A DNA stretch of 64,000 nt from Actinomycetales bacterium (GTDB lineage: Bacteria; Actinomycetota; Actinomycetes; S36-B12). A program made the translations under genes and the position numbers. Under the pieces are notes generated by a model. That model saw only the letters and a program-made list of their open reading frames with translations. It had not been told where the DNA came from and made no database searches. The DNA is taken from positions 1-64,000 of the forward strand of contig WGLX01000009.1 in assembly GCA_016125355.1 (NCBI GenBank). The letters run 5' to 3'. Shown one piece after another: positions 7,944 to 17,098 of this stretch. How positions within the stretch are numbered: position 1 is the first letter of the stretch; every line of letters starts with the position of its first letter.

Positions 7944-9536
7944 ATGACGACAGACTCCACGACGACGACTCCCGAGCCGGTCGGTGCCGGCATGGGGGAT
8001 GAGCCGCCGCTGCCGCCACTGGGAACCACCGGACTGCTGCGCTGGCTCTGGCGTCAGCTGACCAGCATGCGCACGGCCCTGATCCTGCTGTTCCTCCTCG
8101 CCCTCGCGAGCGTGCCCGGCTCGGTTCTCCCACAGCGCGGAGCCAACCCGCAGCGGGTGAGCGAGTGGATCACCAACAACCCGACGATGGGGCCGATCCT
8201 CGACCGCCTCGGCTTCTTCGACGTGTTCGCCTCGCCCTGGTTCGCCGCCGTCTACCTGCTGCTCTTCATCTCGCTGATCGGCTGCGTGCTGCCGCGCATC
8301 GGCCAGCACTGGAAGGCGATGCGGACGCCGCCCCCGGCAGCCCCCAGGCGCCTGCTGCGACTGCCCGCCGCGACGGAGTTCGCGTCCGAGGACTCCGCGG
8401 ACGCCGCGCTCGCCAGCGCCCAGGCGTGGCTGCGCTCCCATCGGTGGCGCGTCCGCCGTGGGGAGACCGACGGCACTCCGTGGCTCGCCGCCGAGACCGG
8501 CTACCTGAGGGAGACCGGCAACCTGGTCTTCCACCTGTCGCTGATCATCATCCTGGTGGCGGTTGCCGTGGGCGGGCTGTTCGGCTGGAAGGGCAACGTC
8601 ATCGTGCGCGAGGGCACGGGATTCTCGAACACGCTGACGCAGTACGACGCCTGGGGCGGCGGCCGCATGGTCGATCCCGCGCAGCTCGCCCCGTTCTCCT
8701 TCACGCTCGACGACTTCAAGGTCGACTTCGAGCGCGGCGAGGCGCAGCGCGGAGCCCCGCGCCTCTTCGAGGCCGACGTGACCTACCGGCCCACCCCAGG
8801 CGCGCCCGCCCAGCCGACGACGATCGAGGTCAACCACCCATTGGACGTCGACGGCGCCCGCGTCTTCCTCATCGGCCACGGCTATGCGCTGCACTTCATC
8901 GTCCGCGACTCCACCGGCAACGTCGTCTACGACGACACCTCGGTCTTCCTGCCGCGCGACTCCAACCTGACCTCGAACGGTGTCGTCAAGGTGCCGGACT
9001 CCGACCCGCCCCTCGGCTTCAACGGACTGTTCCTGCCGACGGCCGCGATGGATGCCACGCGGGGCGGCTTCTCGACCTTCCCGGCGCTCGACAATCCCGA
9101 GGTGCTGCTGGCGGCCTTCCGCGGCGACCTCGGCCTGGACTCGGGGGTACCTCAGAGCGTCTACACGCTCGACACCTCCCGGATGAACAAGATCGGCCTC
9201 GAGGCCATGCGCCCGGGCGACATCTGGCAGCTGCCCAACGACTCCGGCTCGATCGAGTTCGCCGGGGTCGATCGGTGGGCCTCCCTCCAGATCGCCTACG
9301 ACCCGGGCAAGGAACTCGCCCTGCTGGCCGCCGTCATCGCGATCTCCGGCCTGACCCTCTCCCTCTTCATCCGTCGGCGACGGATCTGGGTCAAGGTTCT
9401 CGATGGGCCGGAGGGGGGTACCCTCGTCCAGATCGCGGCTCTCGCGAAGGCTGAGGGAGCCGATCCCAGCGACGACGTGTCAGCGCTGGCAGAACACCTG
9501 GGCGGCACCGCCGCCACCGAGAGGAGCGAGCCTTGA
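7944..9536 (+). CDS. resB: Cytochrome c biogenesis protein ResB (Ccs1)
   Basis: A 530-residue system II haem-ligation subunit. It has an N-terminal cytoplasmic tail, transmembrane segments near residues 45-62 and 90-112, a third near 195-215, a large extracytoplasmic domain, and a last membrane helix near 455-475. With CcsB it exports haem and attaches it to CXXCH motifs of apocytochromes c. The ATG at 7944 follows ccdA by two bases. The 3' end overlaps the TTG start of ccsB. Confidence 0.92.
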   Translation: MTTDSTTTTPEPVGAGMGDEPPLPPLGTTGLLRWLWRQLTSMRTALILLFLLALASVPGSVLPQRGANPQRVSEWITNNPTMGPILDRLGFFDVFASPWFAAVYLLLFISLIGCVLPRIGQHWKAMRTPPPAAPRRLLRLPAATEFASEDSADAALASAQAWLRSHRWRVRRGETDGTPWLAAETGYLRETGNLVFHLSLIIILVAVAVGGLFGWKGNVIVREGTGFSNTLTQYDAWGGGRMVDPAQLAPFSFTLDDFKVDFERGEAQRGAPRLFEADVTYRPTPGAPAQPTTIEVNHPLDVDGARVFLIGHGYALHFIVRDSTGNVVYDDTSVFLPRDSNLTSNGVVKVPDSDPPLGFNGLFLPTAAMDATRGGFSTFPALDNPEVLLAAFRGDLGLDSGVPQSVYTLDTSRMNKIGLEAMRPGDIWQLPNDSGSIEFAGVDRWASLQIAYDPGKELALLAAVIAISGLTLSLFIRRRRIWVKVLDGPEGGTLVQIAALAKAEGADPSDDVSALAEHLGGTAATERSEP

Positions 9537-10501
9537 CGAGCATCCAGCTGGCGCAGGCAAGCAATGCCCTGGTCTATGCATCGATGTTCACGCTCACCCT
9601 GGCGATGATCTTCTTCGCCGCGTCGTTCGCGAGCGGCCGGCGTCGTCCGGTGGCGCAGTCGGTCCCGGCGGCGGCTGCCGTCGAGGGGTCCGGCGGCACC
9701 GCCGTCCTGACCCGCCCGCCGGTGACCGACGAGCCGCCCATGGAGCCCGGCCGTCGGGCCGCCAACATCGGCATGTCGCTCACCTGGCTGGCGTTCCTGC
9801 TCCTCCTCGGCGGGGTCATCCTCCGCGGCCTGTGGGCGGGCCGCGCACCCTGGGGCAACATGTACGAGTTCTCGATCACGGGAGCGCTCGGCGTGCTCGC
9901 GGTGTTCCTCGGCGTCTCGGTGAAGCGCGACCTCCGTTGGCTGGGGCTGTTCGTCACCATCCCGACCCTGCTGTGGCTGGGTCTGGCGGTCACCGTCCTG
10001 TACACCGAGGCCGCCCAGCTGGTGCCCGCCCTGAAGTCGTACTGGCTGGTCATCCACGTCTCCGCGGCCATCATCTGCTTCGGCGGGTTCACCTTCGCGG
10101 CCGCCACCTCCGCGCTGTCCCTCATCCGCGGCCGCATCGAACGTCGGCAGGGGACCACCGACGTGACGGGCTGGACCTCCCGCATGCCGTCCAGCGAGCG
10201 CCTGCAGGCGCTCACCAACCGCGTGGTGGCCTTCGCCTTCCCGCTATGGACCTTCGCGGTCGTCGCCGGTGCGATCTGGGCCGAGAACGCATGGGGCCGC
10301 TACTGGGGGTGGGACCCCAAGGAGACGTGGGCGTTCATCACGTGGGTGATCTTCGCCGCCTACCTCCACGCCCGCTCGACGGCGGGCTGGCGCGGGTCGA
10401 GGGCCTCGTGGATCGCGCTGGCCGGCTGGGTGGCCTTCAACATCAACTACTTCGGCGTGAACATCTTCGCGAACAGCCTGCACTCGTACTCGGGCATGTA
10501 G
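9533..10501 (+). CDS. ccsB: c-type cytochrome biogenesis protein CcsB (ResC/CcsA family)
   Basis: A 322-residue multi-helix membrane protein with the tryptophan-rich haem-handling WWD-type motif WGRYWGWDPKETW near residues 258-270 and conserved histidines in neighbouring helices. It forms the haem translocation and ligation complex with ResB. The start is a TTG at 9533 overlapping the resB stop; it is supported by GAGGAGCGAG immediately upstream and by the natural N-terminus. It ends the resA-ccsB operon and faces a convergent gene across a GC-rich 45-bp gap. Confidence 0.92.
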   Translation: MTSIQLAQASNALVYASMFTLTLAMIFFAASFASGRRRPVAQSVPAAAAVEGSGGTAVLTRPPVTDEPPMEPGRRAANIGMSLTWLAFLLLLGGVILRGLWAGRAPWGNMYEFSITGALGVLAVFLGVSVKRDLRWLGLFVTIPTLLWLGLAVTVLYTEAAQLVPALKSYWLVIHVSAAIICFGGFTFAAATSALSLIRGRIERRQGTTDVTGWTSRMPSSERLQALTNRVVAFAFPLWTFAVVAGAIWAENAWGRYWGWDPKETWAFITWVIFAAYLHARSTAGWRGSRASWIALAGWVAFNINYFGVNIFANSLHSYSGM

Positions 10502-10546
10502 GCGGGCGCTGCAACGGCCCGGGTAACAGGGCCCGGCCCGGGGGTC

Positions 10547-10876
10547 TCAGGAGGGGGCGGGGCCGTCGGCGCTCGGATTCGAGCGACGCCGCCGCATCCG
10601 TTGGCTCCACGCGTCGTCACCGAGCTTCTTCAGGAAGGCCGGATCGTCATCAGGGGCCACCGGGCCACGGCGTCGGTTGCTGAAGGCACCGGGTGCACGC
10701 CACACGCGGCCGAGGATGAGCCACAGGACGCTGCCGACGATGGGCACGAAGATGACCAGGACGACCCAGAGCCACTTCGGAAGGGTGCGGGCCTCGCCCC
10801 CAGGCGTGCGCAGGACGTCGATGATGCAGTAGATGTAGACGGCGACGAGCAGGATCGCCCCGACGACTCGCAGCAC
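10547..10876 (-). CDS. Small membrane protein with PLDc_N-type domain
   Basis: A 109-residue protein with two hydrophobic helices (about 4-22 and 36-56). The TLPKWLWVVLVIFVPIVG segment is typical of the phospholipase D N-terminal-like (PLDc_N) two-helix domain, here without a phospholipase. The C-terminal half is basic and hydrophilic. The GTG start has a strong upstream GGAGAGGAGG. Converges with ccsB. The role is unknown. Confidence 0.78.
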   Translation of the reverse strand: MLRVVGAILLVAVYIYCIIDVLRTPGGEARTLPKWLWVVLVIFVPIVGSVLWLILGRVWRAPGAFSNRRRGPVAPDDDPAFLKKLGDDAWSQRMRRRRSNPSADGPAPS

Positions 10877-10965
10877 CTGGACCTCCTCTCCTCCGGCGTC
10901 ACCAGCCTAATTCACGATCGCCCACGTCGCCTCATGCCGGTTCGGGCGCCTTCGGGGGGCTGTCG

Positions 10966-10971
10966 TACCGT
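10966..10971 (+). promoter_or_regulatory. -10 element of DUF4229 gene (leaderless type)
   Basis: TACCGT followed by 6 nt and the GTG start at 10978. The same TACCGT-N6-start arrangement precedes genes at 36397 and 49057. No clear -35 is present. Confidence 0.5.
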
Positions 10972-10977
10972 AGACGG

Positions 10978-11400
10978 GTGGCTTCCTCCCGAGCGTCGAA
11001 GGTGTCGGCGATAGCCGTCTACACCGGGCTGAGGGTGGCCCTGTTCCTCCTCGTGTGGCTGACTCTCGAGCTGCTGACGCCGATCAGCGGGGTGTGGGCG
11101 ATGGTGGCCGCTCTGCTGATCTCCGGTGCCCTCAGCATCGTCTTCCTCGATCGCCAGCGTAGCCGGATGGCGGTGGTGGCCGACGGCTTCTTCAAGGGCC
11201 TGAACGAGCGGATCGAGGCGTCAGCGCGGGCCGAGGACGCCGATGATGACGAGAACGCGCCGGGCGGCGAGGTGCCGTCAGGCGGCCTGCAGGATGCCGG
11301 CCAGCCCGAGCAGCCCGCCGAGGGCGAGGCCGTGCGTCAGCAGGAGGATCCCGGTCTGCTTGAGGGCGGGAACGAGAGCGGGACCGAGCGCCCCGCCTAG
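10978..11400 (+). CDS. DUF4229-type small membrane protein
   Basis: A 140-residue protein with two hydrophobic helices (about 13-35 and 40-60), then SIVFLDRQRSRM and an acidic, Gln/Glu-rich tail. The core resembles the actinobacterial DUF4229 family of unknown function. The last 41 codons lie antisense to the 3' end of menA, and that portion (after about residue 100) looks low-complexity, probably constrained by menA coding. The GTG start is supported by the leaderless -10 six bases upstream. Confidence 0.72.
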   Translation: MASSRASKVSAIAVYTGLRVALFLLVWLTLELLTPISGVWAMVAALLISGALSIVFLDRQRSRMAVVADGFFKGLNERIEASARAEDADDDENAPGGEVPSGGLQDAGQPEQPAEGEAVRQQEDPGLLEGGNESGTERPA

Positions 11401-12171
11401 CACGACCCGCACGGGCCCGGCGGCCAGCAGGCTGGTCAACGTGGCCGCGGCGACCCATGGCTCGGTGAGCAGGCCCACCGCCACCGGTACGGCCGTGGCG
11501 ACGATCACCATGGCCACGTACAGGCGGCGGGTCGCACGATCACCGAGGCGGACCGCCAGCGTGTGCTTCCCGGCGACCGTGTCGCTGGGGATGTCGCGCA
11601 GGTTGTTCGTGACGAGGATCGCGCAGGCGAGCAGGCCGACTCCGATCGACGCCACGACGTCGACGAGCGCGACCTGACGCGTCTGGACATAGGCGGTGAA
11701 CACGACGGGCACGACGCCGAAGAACACGAAGACGAAGACCTCGCCGAGCCCGGCATATCCGTAGGGCCGCGGGCCTCCGGTGTACAGCCACGCGGCCGCG
11801 ATGCTGGCCGCTCCGACGAGGATCAGCCACCACTCGCCCGTGATGGTGACGATGGCCAGGCCCGCCACGGCCGCCACCAGGAAGGACAGGAGCGCCGCGC
11901 GGCGGACGGCCGCAGGCGCGGCGAGGCCCTGGCCGACGAGACGGACCGGGCCGACGCGCTTCTCATCCGTTCCCTTGATGCCGTCGCTGTAGTCGTTCGC
12001 GTAGTTCACCCCGACCTGCAGGGCGATGGCCACGACGAGGGCGAGCAGGCTGAGGCCGAGGCTGAAGGCGTGGGCCCAGGCGGCGAGACCGGCGCCGACC
12101 GAGACCGGTGCGATCGCCGCCGGCAGGGTGCGCGGCCGGGCACCCTCCACCCACTGTCCTGCTGTGGCCAC
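11278..12171 (-). CDS. menA: 1,4-dihydroxy-2-naphthoate polyprenyltransferase
   Basis: A 297-residue UbiA-family membrane prenyltransferase. The first Asp-rich motif NYANDYSDG near residue 60 and the second region DIPSD near 195 bind the polyprenyl diphosphate-Mg2+ complex. It joins the isoprenoid tail to DHNA to give demethylmenaquinone. The GTG at 12171 starts one base after the menE stop and gives the family N-terminus (EGARPRTLP); upstream codons overlap menE and look foreign. The 3' end overlaps the DUF4229 gene antisense by 123 bp. Confidence 0.93.
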   Translation of the reverse strand: MATAGQWVEGARPRTLPAAIAPVSVGAGLAAWAHAFSLGLSLLALVVAIALQVGVNYANDYSDGIKGTDEKRVGPVRLVGQGLAAPAAVRRAALLSFLVAAVAGLAIVTITGEWWLILVGAASIAAAWLYTGGPRPYGYAGLGEVFVFVFFGVVPVVFTAYVQTRQVALVDVVASIGVGLLACAILVTNNLRDIPSDTVAGKHTLAVRLGDRATRRLYVAMVIVATAVPVAVGLLTEPWVAAATLTSLLAAGPVRVVLGGALGPALVPALKQTGILLLTHGLALGGLLGLAGILQAA

Positions 12172-12172
12172 G

Positions 12173-13381
12173 TCAGTCGGTCCCCTTCCCTGCCTGCGTC
12201 TGCAGTGTCCGGCGGTCAACTTTGCCATTGGGCAGGTGGGGGAGCCGATCCACCCGGTGCACGATCGGCCGCGCATGGGGTCCGAGCCGTTCGGTCACCT
12301 GCTGGCGGATGGCGTCCTCCACGGCCGGAGCCTTCTCGCGCACGACCACGAAGGCGTGGACCGCCGGATCGCCGCCGGCATCCACGCCGGCCACGGCTGC
12401 CGCCATTCGGATGTCCGGCAGGTCCGACACGACGTGCTCGACCGCAAGGGGCGAGACGTTGACCCCGCGCACGATGATCACGTCGTCCGCTCGGCCGAGG
12501 ACCCGGACCGTGCCATCGGGCAGGACCTCGCCGAGGTCGCTGGTATGGAACGCGCCGCCGGCGAAGACGGCCGCACTGAGCTCCGGCTCCCCCCGATAGC
12601 CGAGGGCGACGCTCGGCCCCGTGATCACCAGCCGGCCGTCGGGCCCCGCGTGCACGGACACTCCGGGGAGGGGCCGGCCATCGAACACGCAGCCCCCCGC
12701 CGTCTCGGTGGCGCCGTAGGTGGTCGTCACCGCGATGCCGAGGTCCTCGGCACTCGAGAGCAGCGACCCGCGAGTGGCGGCTCCGCCGACCAGGATCGAC
12801 GCGCAGGAGCGGAGTGCGTCGATGCCCGCATCGTCGGCGAGCAGGCGGGCGAGCTGGGCCGGGACAAGTGCCGTCCGCACGTCACTGCTGCGGGACACCG
12901 CGTCGTCCACGGTCGCCGCGAACGCCTCCGGCGTGAACGGCCCGGCCCCGCCGATGCTGGGCACGACGAGCGGGTCCCGACCGGTGGCCAGGGCCCGGAC
13001 GAGGACGTTGAGCCCACCCATGGAGGTCACGGGCAGAGCGGCGATCCACTGGGGCGCGGCGTCGCCCTGCACTGCCGATGTCATCGCCGTCGCCTGGCCG
13101 GCGGTCAGGAGGACGCCCCTCGGCGAGCCGGTGGATCCGGAGGTCGGCACGACGAGGGCGACCTCGTCGGACTCCAGCGCGGAACCGTCGTCGCAGCGCA
13201 CAGCGGCCAGCAGTGACATGACGTAGTCGTTCGAGGTGGTGGCCGAGACGGTCGGGATCGGGGCGATGGCCGGCCCGGTGCCGTCGAGTGCGGCAGCGAG
13301 GGCCGGCAGCAGGCGCGCCGGGCCCTCCGGACCGGGAGGCACGGGCACGCGCTGCAGCAGACGGCTCACCACTTGCCGCAC
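12173..13381 (-). CDS. menE: o-succinylbenzoate-CoA ligase
   Basis: About 400 residues of adenylate-forming fold with [12 protein letters not shown] near residue 80, a YGATETAGG motif near 217, a [10 protein letters not shown] hinge region and the C-terminal lysine in LPNGKVD. It is shorter than FadD-type enzymes, as usual for actinobacterial MenE, and forms OSB-CoA for MenB. Directly coupled to menA. Start candidates are GTG 13381, GTG 13372 and GTG 13369; a -10-like TAGAGT (13385-13380) lies seven bases before 13372, so the true leaderless start may be 13372. Confidence 0.9.
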   Translation of the reverse strand: MRQVVSRLLQRVPVPPGPEGPARLLPALAAALDGTGPAIAPIPTVSATTSNDYVMSLLAAVRCDDGSALESDEVALVVPTSGSTGSPRGVLLTAGQATAMTSAVQGDAAPQWIAALPVTSMGGLNVLVRALATGRDPLVVPSIGGAGPFTPEAFAATVDDAVSRSSDVRTALVPAQLARLLADDAGIDALRSCASILVGGAATRGSLLSSAEDLGIAVTTTYGATETAGGCVFDGRPLPGVSVHAGPDGRLVITGPSVALGYRGEPELSAAVFAGGAFHTSDLGEVLPDGTVRVLGRADDVIIVRGVNVSPLAVEHVVSDLPDIRMAAAVAGVDAGGDPAVHAFVVVREKAPAVEDAIRQQVTERLGPHARPIVHRVDRLPHLPNGKVDRRTLQTQAGKGTD

Positions 13382-13400
13382 TCTAGGCGGGGGCTAGGTT
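13373..13400 (+). promoter_or_regulatory. Compact divergent menE/menB promoter
   Basis: Rightward: TTGCCG (13373-13378), a 16-nt spacer, TAGGTT (13395-13400), then 8 nt to the menB ATG. Leftward: TAGAGT (13385-13380) seven bases before a menE GTG at 13372. Only 27 bp separate the outermost start codons, so both transcripts would have virtually no leader and each promoter would lie partly in the other gene's 5' region. Confidence 0.5.
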
Positions 13401-13408
13401 GGTGGGCC

Positions 13409-14344
13409 ATGGACACCCGCACCCGCTACGTACTGCCCCCGATCGCGCCCGAGGGATCGCCGGCGCTGTCCGATCCGGCCCACTCGTCGGCCCGTCCCGG
13501 GTGCGAGTGGATCGACGCGGGGGAGCACTACCGCGACATCCGCTACCACCTGTCCGCCGGTGACGCGGCCGGCATCGCGAAGATCACCATCAACCGGCCG
13601 GAGAAGCGCAATGCCTTCCGGCCGCAGACCCTGTTCGAGCTGCAGGACGCCATGAACCGCGCCCGCGACGACGAGACGGTGGGCGTCATCATCCTGACCG
13701 GCCAGGGCGACCTGGCCTTCTGCTCAGGCGGCGACCAGGCCATCCGCGGCAACGACGGCTACATCGGCGACGACGAGGTCGCGCAGAAGGGCATCGGCCG
13801 ACTCAACGTCCTCGACCTGCAGATCCAGATCCGCCGGACGCCGAAGCCGGTCATCGCGATGGTGGCGGGCTACGCGATCGGCGGGGGACACGTCCTGCAC
13901 GTCGTCTGCGACCTGACCGTGGCCGCCGACAACGCCCGCTTCGGGCAGACCGGCCCGATGGTCGGCTCCTTCGACGGCGGATACGGCTCCGGCCTGCTCG
14001 CCCGGATCGTCGGCCAGAAGCGGGCCCGGGAGGTCTGGTACACGTGCCGCCAGTACGGGGCCGAGCAGGCCTACGACTGGGGGCTGGCGAACGAGGTCGT
14101 CCCGATCGAGGACCTCGAGGTGGCCACGGTCGCCATGGCACGGGAGATGCTCGTCATGTCCCCGCTGGCCATCCGGATGCTGAAGGCCTCGCACAACGCC
14201 GCCGACGACGGCCTGGCCGGAGTGCAGCAGCTGGCGGGCGACGCGACGCTGCTGTTCTACATGACCGAGGAGGCGCAGCACGGCCGCGACGCCTACAAGG
14301 AGAAGCGGCGCCCCGACTTCGGGCAGTTCCCCAAGCGCCCCTGA
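13409..14344 (+). CDS. menB: 1,4-dihydroxy-2-naphthoyl-CoA synthase
   Basis: A 311-residue crotonase-fold enzyme. [11 protein letters not shown] near residue 65, the oxyanion-hole segment FCSGGDQ near 105, the IGGGHVLH motif near 155 and SFDGGYGS near 190 match MenB. It cyclises OSB-CoA to DHNA-CoA. The N-terminus of about 45 residues before the crotonase fold is an extension common in this family. Its stop overlaps menC (TGATG). ATG 13409 is preferred over the upstream in-frame ATG because of promoter position. Confidence 0.94.
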   Translation: MDTRTRYVLPPIAPEGSPALSDPAHSSARPGCEWIDAGEHYRDIRYHLSAGDAAGIAKITINRPEKRNAFRPQTLFELQDAMNRARDDETVGVIILTGQGDLAFCSGGDQAIRGNDGYIGDDEVAQKGIGRLNVLDLQIQIRRTPKPVIAMVAGYAIGGGHVLHVVCDLTVAADNARFGQTGPMVGSFDGGYGSGLLARIVGQKRAREVWYTCRQYGAEQAYDWGLANEVVPIEDLEVATVAMAREMLVMSPLAIRMLKASHNAADDGLAGVQQLAGDATLLFYMTEEAQHGRDAYKEKRRPDFGQFPKRP

Positions 14345-15336
14345 TGGACCGACCCGCCCTCGGCGACGTGCTCGACGCCGCCGTGCCGTTCGCGCTGCCG
14401 TTGCGCCGCCGCTTTCGGGGTGTACAGGTGCGCGAGGGCGTCCTCATCAAGGGCCCGAGCGGCTGGGGGGAGTTCGCCCCGTTCGACGACTACTCGGACG
14501 CGGCTGCGGCCCGCTGGCTCGCCAGCGCCCTCGAGGCGTCGTTCGGCAGCTGGCCTGAGGGCGTCCGCGAGGAGATCGAGGTCAACGCCATCCTTCCCGA
14601 GGTGTCGTCCACCGACGCGGTGGCACTCGCCCGCGAGGCGGTGCTGGAACGGGGCTGCCGCACGATCAAGGTCAAGGTCGGCTCACCGATGCTCGCCGAT
14701 GACGAGGCCCGGGTCGCGTCCGTGCGCGACGTCCTCGACACGGTCCTCGGCCGCGGCGTGGGGGCCATCCGCATCGATGCGAACGGCGCCTGGTCGGTTG
14801 GCCAGGCACGACTCGCGCTCAGGCGCCTGGGCGCATACGGGCTGGAGTACGTCGAGCAGCCGTGTCGAACCGAGGAGGAACTGCGCGAGCTGCGCTCCCT
14901 CGTCGATGTGCCCTTCGCCGTGGACGAGACCATCCGGAGCGCGGCTGATCCGGGCCGCGTCCGCGTCCGGGAGCTGGCGGACGTCGCGGTGCTCAAGGCC
15001 GCCCCCCTAGGCGGGGCGCGGGCACTGCTGGCGATCGCCGAAGGGCTCGACGTGCCGGTCGTGGTGAGCGGATCGCTCGACTCGTCCGTCGGGCTGGGCA
15101 GTGCGCTGGCCGCCGCGGCGGCCCTGCCCGACCTGCCGTTCGCCTGCGGGCTGGGCACCGGTGCGCTCCTCGCCGCCGACCTCGCGGACCCGCGAATCCC
15201 CGACGAGGGGCGGCTCCGCGTCGAGCGGCCGGCCCCCGACCTGCCCGCTCTCCTGGCGGCCCGAGATCGCCTCAGCGAGGAGCGCGTGCGCTGGTGGCGT
15301 CAGCGCATCACGGCCGCGTGGGCTGTGGAAGGGTGA
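14344..15336 (+). CDS. menC: o-succinylbenzoate synthase
   Basis: A 330-residue enolase-superfamily enzyme. The catalytic-lysine motif TIKVKVG lies near residue 105, and metal ligands are in RIDANGAW (near 145), VEQPC (near 175) and AVDETIR (near 195). Another lysine is in VLKAAPLGG near 220, followed by SGSLDSSVG. It dehydrates SHCHC to OSB. One-base overlap with the menB stop and four bases before menD, so menB-menC-menD is one operon. Confidence 0.93.
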   Translation: MDRPALGDVLDAAVPFALPLRRRFRGVQVREGVLIKGPSGWGEFAPFDDYSDAAAARWLASALEASFGSWPEGVREEIEVNAILPEVSSTDAVALAREAVLERGCRTIKVKVGSPMLADDEARVASVRDVLDTVLGRGVGAIRIDANGAWSVGQARLALRRLGAYGLEYVEQPCRTEEELRELRSLVDVPFAVDETIRSAADPGRVRVRELADVAVLKAAPLGGARALLAIAEGLDVPVVVSGSLDSSVGLGSALAAAAALPDLPFACGLGTGALLAADLADPRIPDEGRLRVERPAPDLPALLAARDRLSEERVRWWRQRITAAWAVEG

Positions 15337-15340
15337 GCCC

Positions 15341-17089
15341 GTGAATCCGTCGACCGCCCAGGCGACCGTGATGGTGGACGAGCTCCTGCGTTGCGGCATC
15401 AGCGACGTCGTGCTGGCCCCCGGGTCCCGTTCGACGCCGTTGGCGCTGGCCTTCGCGGCTGCGGAGGGCCGTGGCGACGTCACCCTGCACGTGCGGCTCG
15501 ACGAGCGCTCGGCCGGCTACCTGGCCGTGGGCCTGGCGAAGGTCACAGGCCTGCCGGCCGTCGTCGTCACGACGTCGGGAACCGCCGCCGTGAACCTGCA
15601 CCCCGCGATCGTCGAGGCGGATCTGTCCGACGTGCCCATGATCGCGGTCACGGCCGACCGCCCGCCGCAGCTGCGCGGCGTCGGTGCCAACCAGACGATC
15701 CGGCAGCCGGCCGTGTTCGGCCGGGACGTCCGCCTGGCCATCGACATGGGCACCGCCACGCGCGAGGCGGGCCAGGTGCGCTATTGGCGCTCGACGGTCT
15801 CCCGCGCCGTGGCCGCCGCCACCGACGCGCTGCGGCCCGGCCCCGTGCACGTCAACGTGCCGTTCGCCGAACCCCTCACCCCGGAGGCATCGTCCGGCTG
15901 GGTGGAGTCACTGGAGGGGCGTCCCGATGGGCGGCCCTGGACGGCCGACGTGCGGCTGGTGGCCGGCATGAGCACGCCGTTGGACGACGTGCTCGACGCC
16001 CTCCTGGATCACGTCGACATCCCGGCGCGCGGAGTCGTCGTGCTCGGTGATCACGACGACACCGAGGCGATCGGGCTCGTCGACGAGCTGGCCGACATGC
16101 TCGGCTGGCCGGTCATCGCGGAGCCGAGCGGCAACGGGGCCGGGTGCTCGACGGCCCTGTCCCACGGACCGCTGCTGCTGGCGGACGGCGCCTTCGCCGA
16201 CGAGCACGTGCCCGACCTCGTGCTGACCGTGGGCCGCGTCGGCCTCACCCGCTCCGTCCTCCGGATGATCGCGCGTGCCGGCCTGCACGTGGCCGTCGAC
16301 GCCCGCCCCGAGTGGAGCGATCCGACCCGCACGGCCGACGTCGTCGTGGCCTCGGTGCCGCTGCCTCCCGAGGAGGCGGAGTTCGACGAGTCGTGGCTGG
16401 CGTCCTGGCAGCGCGCCGACGTGCTGGCGGCGGCCGCCGTCGAGACGGCCCTCGCGACCGGGGGCTCAGGCCTGACAGGCATGCAGGTGGCTCGGGTCGT
16501 GGCCAGTGCGGTCCCCGATGGGGGGCTGCTGTTCGTGGGGCCGTCGTGGCCGGTGCGCCATGTCGGATCCTTCGCCGCCAACACCGTGCAGGATGCCGTC
16601 ATCCTCGGCAATCGGGGCACCTCCGGCATCGACGGATGCGTCTCGACGGCCTGGGGTGCCGCGTTCGCGCTGCAGCGCAACGGCGGTGCCGGGGCGGTCG
16701 CGCTCGTGGGCGATCAGACCTTCCTCTACGACAGCAACGGTCTGCTCGCGCCCGCCGAGGAGGAGCGGCCCGACCTGGTGATCGTCGTGGCGGACAACGA
16801 TGGCGGAGGCATCTTCTCGCAGCTCGAGCAGGGTGCGGACGAGTACGCGGACCACTTCGAGAGGGTCTTCGGGAACCCGCTCGGCATCGACCTCGTGACG
16901 CTCACCCGCACCACGGGAATCAAGGCCGTGGGCGTCGACTCGGTGGAGGCGCTGGCCGAGGCGATCGACGATGCCGTCGGCGCCGGGGGCGTCCACGTGG
17001 TGGTGGCCCGGACCTGCTCGCGCGATGTCGAGGCGGGCATCCTGCGCGCCGTCCAGGAGGCCGTGGGCACGGCGCTCGGTTCCGCGTAG
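15341..17089 (+). CDS. menD: SEPHCHC synthase (2-succinyl-5-enolpyruvyl-6-hydroxy-3-cyclohexene-1-carboxylate synthase)
   Basis: A 582-residue thiamine-diphosphate enzyme. The N-terminal LAPGSRSTPLA region near residue 27 and the ThDP-binding GDQTFLYDSNGL segment near residue 458 are characteristic of MenD, which condenses 2-oxoglutarate with isochorismate. The GTG at 15341 follows menC by four bases and gives the expected NPSTAQA N-terminus. Its TAG stop forms part of the -10 element of the next gene. Confidence 0.94.
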   Translation: MNPSTAQATVMVDELLRCGISDVVLAPGSRSTPLALAFAAAEGRGDVTLHVRLDERSAGYLAVGLAKVTGLPAVVVTTSGTAAVNLHPAIVEADLSDVPMIAVTADRPPQLRGVGANQTIRQPAVFGRDVRLAIDMGTATREAGQVRYWRSTVSRAVAAATDALRPGPVHVNVPFAEPLTPEASSGWVESLEGRPDGRPWTADVRLVAGMSTPLDDVLDALLDHVDIPARGVVVLGDHDDTEAIGLVDELADMLGWPVIAEPSGNGAGCSTALSHGPLLLADGAFADEHVPDLVLTVGRVGLTRSVLRMIARAGLHVAVDARPEWSDPTRTADVVVASVPLPPEEAEFDESWLASWQRADVLAAAAVETALATGGSGLTGMQVARVVASAVPDGGLLFVGPSWPVRHVGSFAANTVQDAVILGNRGTSGIDGCVSTAWGAAFALQRNGGAGAVALVGDQTFLYDSNGLLAPAEEERPDLVIVVADNDGGGIFSQLEQGADEYADHFERVFGNPLGIDLVTLTRTTGIKAVGVDSVEALAEAIDDAVGAGGVHVVVARTCSRDVEAGILRAVQEAVGTALGSA

Positions 17090-17092
17090 CGT
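17087..17092 (+). promoter_or_regulatory. -10 element of TetR/GNAT gene (leaderless type)
   Basis: TAGCGT, beginning with the menD stop codon, is followed by 6 nt and the ATG at 17099. This predicts a separate leaderless transcript for the fusion gene despite its closeness to menD. Confidence 0.45.
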
Positions 17093-17098
17093 TTCCCT

